Positions 63,438 through 64,000 of a DNA stretch of 64,000 nt are shown piece after piece. The notes under the pieces were generated by a model. That model was not told the DNA's origin. It worked only from the letters and a program-made list of their open reading frames with translations, and made no database searches. Position 1 is the stretch's first letter. Each line of letters opens with the position of its first letter. Source of the DNA: Thalassotalea sp. HSM 43 (GTDB taxonomy: Bacteria; Pseudomonadota; Gammaproteobacteria; Enterobacterales; Alteromonadaceae); assembly GCF_004752005.1 (NCBI RefSeq), contig NZ_CP038493.1:3558302-3622301 (forward strand), written 5' to 3'. The translations under genes were made by a program, and so were the position numbers.

Positions 63438-64000
63438 TTAGCCAGCGTCGCTGACCGGCACATCTGTTACCGTATCCTCTTTTATATAGGTATTAAGTAC
63501 GGTTGCTGATGTCATATCACCCAATATATTGATAACCCCACGGCCCATATCCAAGAGTCTATCAACGCCAATGACCAATGCCATACCCTCGACCGGCAGT
63601 CCTTGGCTTGCCAAGGTACCAGCAAGAATCGGAAGAGATCCCGAAGGAATACCAGGCGCACCAATTGAGGCAACAATGGCCAATAAGCTAATGATGATCA
63701 ATTGCGTTGTGGTTAAATCTACGCCAAATGCTTGAGCGATAAAGACCACCGCGGTGGCTTGGAAAATCGCCGTACCATCCATATTAACCGTTGTACCTAA
63801 GGGAATGACCAAGCGCGATATTTGCGGCCGAACCTTGTGCAATGTTTCGGTGACACGCAAGGTCACCGGCATGGTGGCACTTGATGATGATGTTGCCAAC
63901 GCAAACGCGATAACCTCGCGGCAATTTTTAATAAAGGTGAGCGGGTTATGCGGTGTTAAGATGGCAATGATCAACATATACACCAGCACCATGCACAACA
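63438..64000 (-). CDS. Sodium:dicarboxylate symporter family protein, partial (5' end beyond window)
   Basis: The C-terminal part of a DAACS-family symporter: ALATSSSSATMPVTL (serine-rich hairpin), PLGTTVNMDGTAIFQ, SIGAPGIPSG and DRLLDMGRGVINILGD. The frame is open at the right edge, so the N-terminal half lies outside. Likely substrates are glutamate, aspartate or C4-dicarboxylates. Confidence 0.93.
   Translation of the reverse strand, partial: LCMVLVYMLIIAILTPHNPLTFIKNCREVIAFALATSSSSATMPVTLRVTETLHKVRPQISRLVIPLGTTVNMDGTAIFQATAVVFIAQAFGVDLTTTQLIIISLLAIVASIGAPGIPSGSLPILAGTLASQGLPVEGMALVIGVDRLLDMGRGVINILGDMTSATVLNTYIKEDTVTDVPVSDAG

Overview
The window is chromosomal DNA from a marine gammaproteobacterium, most likely Alteromonadales and close to Colwelliaceae/Thalassotalea. 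This is inferred from moderate-to-low GC, the order rnfABCDGE-nth, cysZ-smc-zipA-ligA and ubiG-nrdA, and the protein types. No rRNA, tRNA, CRISPR array, transposase or integrase was seen. Both ends cut genes: an S9 peptidase on the left and a dicarboxylate symporter on the right.

Region 1 (1-12.5 kb) is accessory DNA stacked against the 3' end of nth, the last gene of the rnf operon. Between intact nth and the S9 peptidase lie several partial copies of the nth 3' end (2043-2285, 3229-3332, 3351-3543, 4663-4908). All have the same orientation, and three of them end at the same codon next to a shared ~20-bp flank. They separate three cargo segments: a lipoprotein; a polysaccharide deacetylase; and a two-component system followed by a sulfatase/DUF1566/dihaem-peroxidase gene that is split by a frameshift at a run of six Gs. 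The copy nearest nth still has an intact frame and the farthest is decayed, as expected if elements were inserted one after another at one site.

Region 2 (11.8-41 kb) is mostly housekeeping: nth and the Rnf electron-transport complex, with RnfC carrying 18 tandem 24-bp repeats; a CsrD-like GGDEF/EAL protein; dgkA; a CNNM/CBS protein; an outer-membrane barrel; an MltF-like transglycosylase; a protein kinase; a patatin; dgt; cysZ; smc; zipA; ligA; a LysE exporter; and an NAD(P)-binding protein. Region 3 (41-49 kb) has an AT-rich spacer with DnaA-box-like sites, a YeeE/YedE pair with a divergent LysR regulator, a retropepsin-like protein, a DUF4266-DUF3570-ApbE cluster with a putative flavinylation motif, and a homocysteine methyltransferase.

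Region 4 (49-64 kb) holds the class Ia ribonucleotide reductase genes, with nrdA separated from nrdB-yfaE by an oppositely oriented SLC13-type transporter; each half has phased NrdR-like boxes. It also has ubiG, a HAD phosphatase and several poorly known membrane or secreted proteins. Three copies of a ~75-nt intergenic unit (54.64, 61.24 and 63.28 kb) share 39 identical bases plus a terminator hairpin with a U-tract on the minus strand. They look like a family of sibling small RNAs carrying an anti-Shine-Dalgarno sequence.

The strongest candidates for undescribed biology are the nth-linked stack of cargo segments without a recombinase, the three-copy small RNA family, the sulfatase-peroxidase fusion with its own two-component regulator, and the DUF4266-DUF3570-ApbE cluster.
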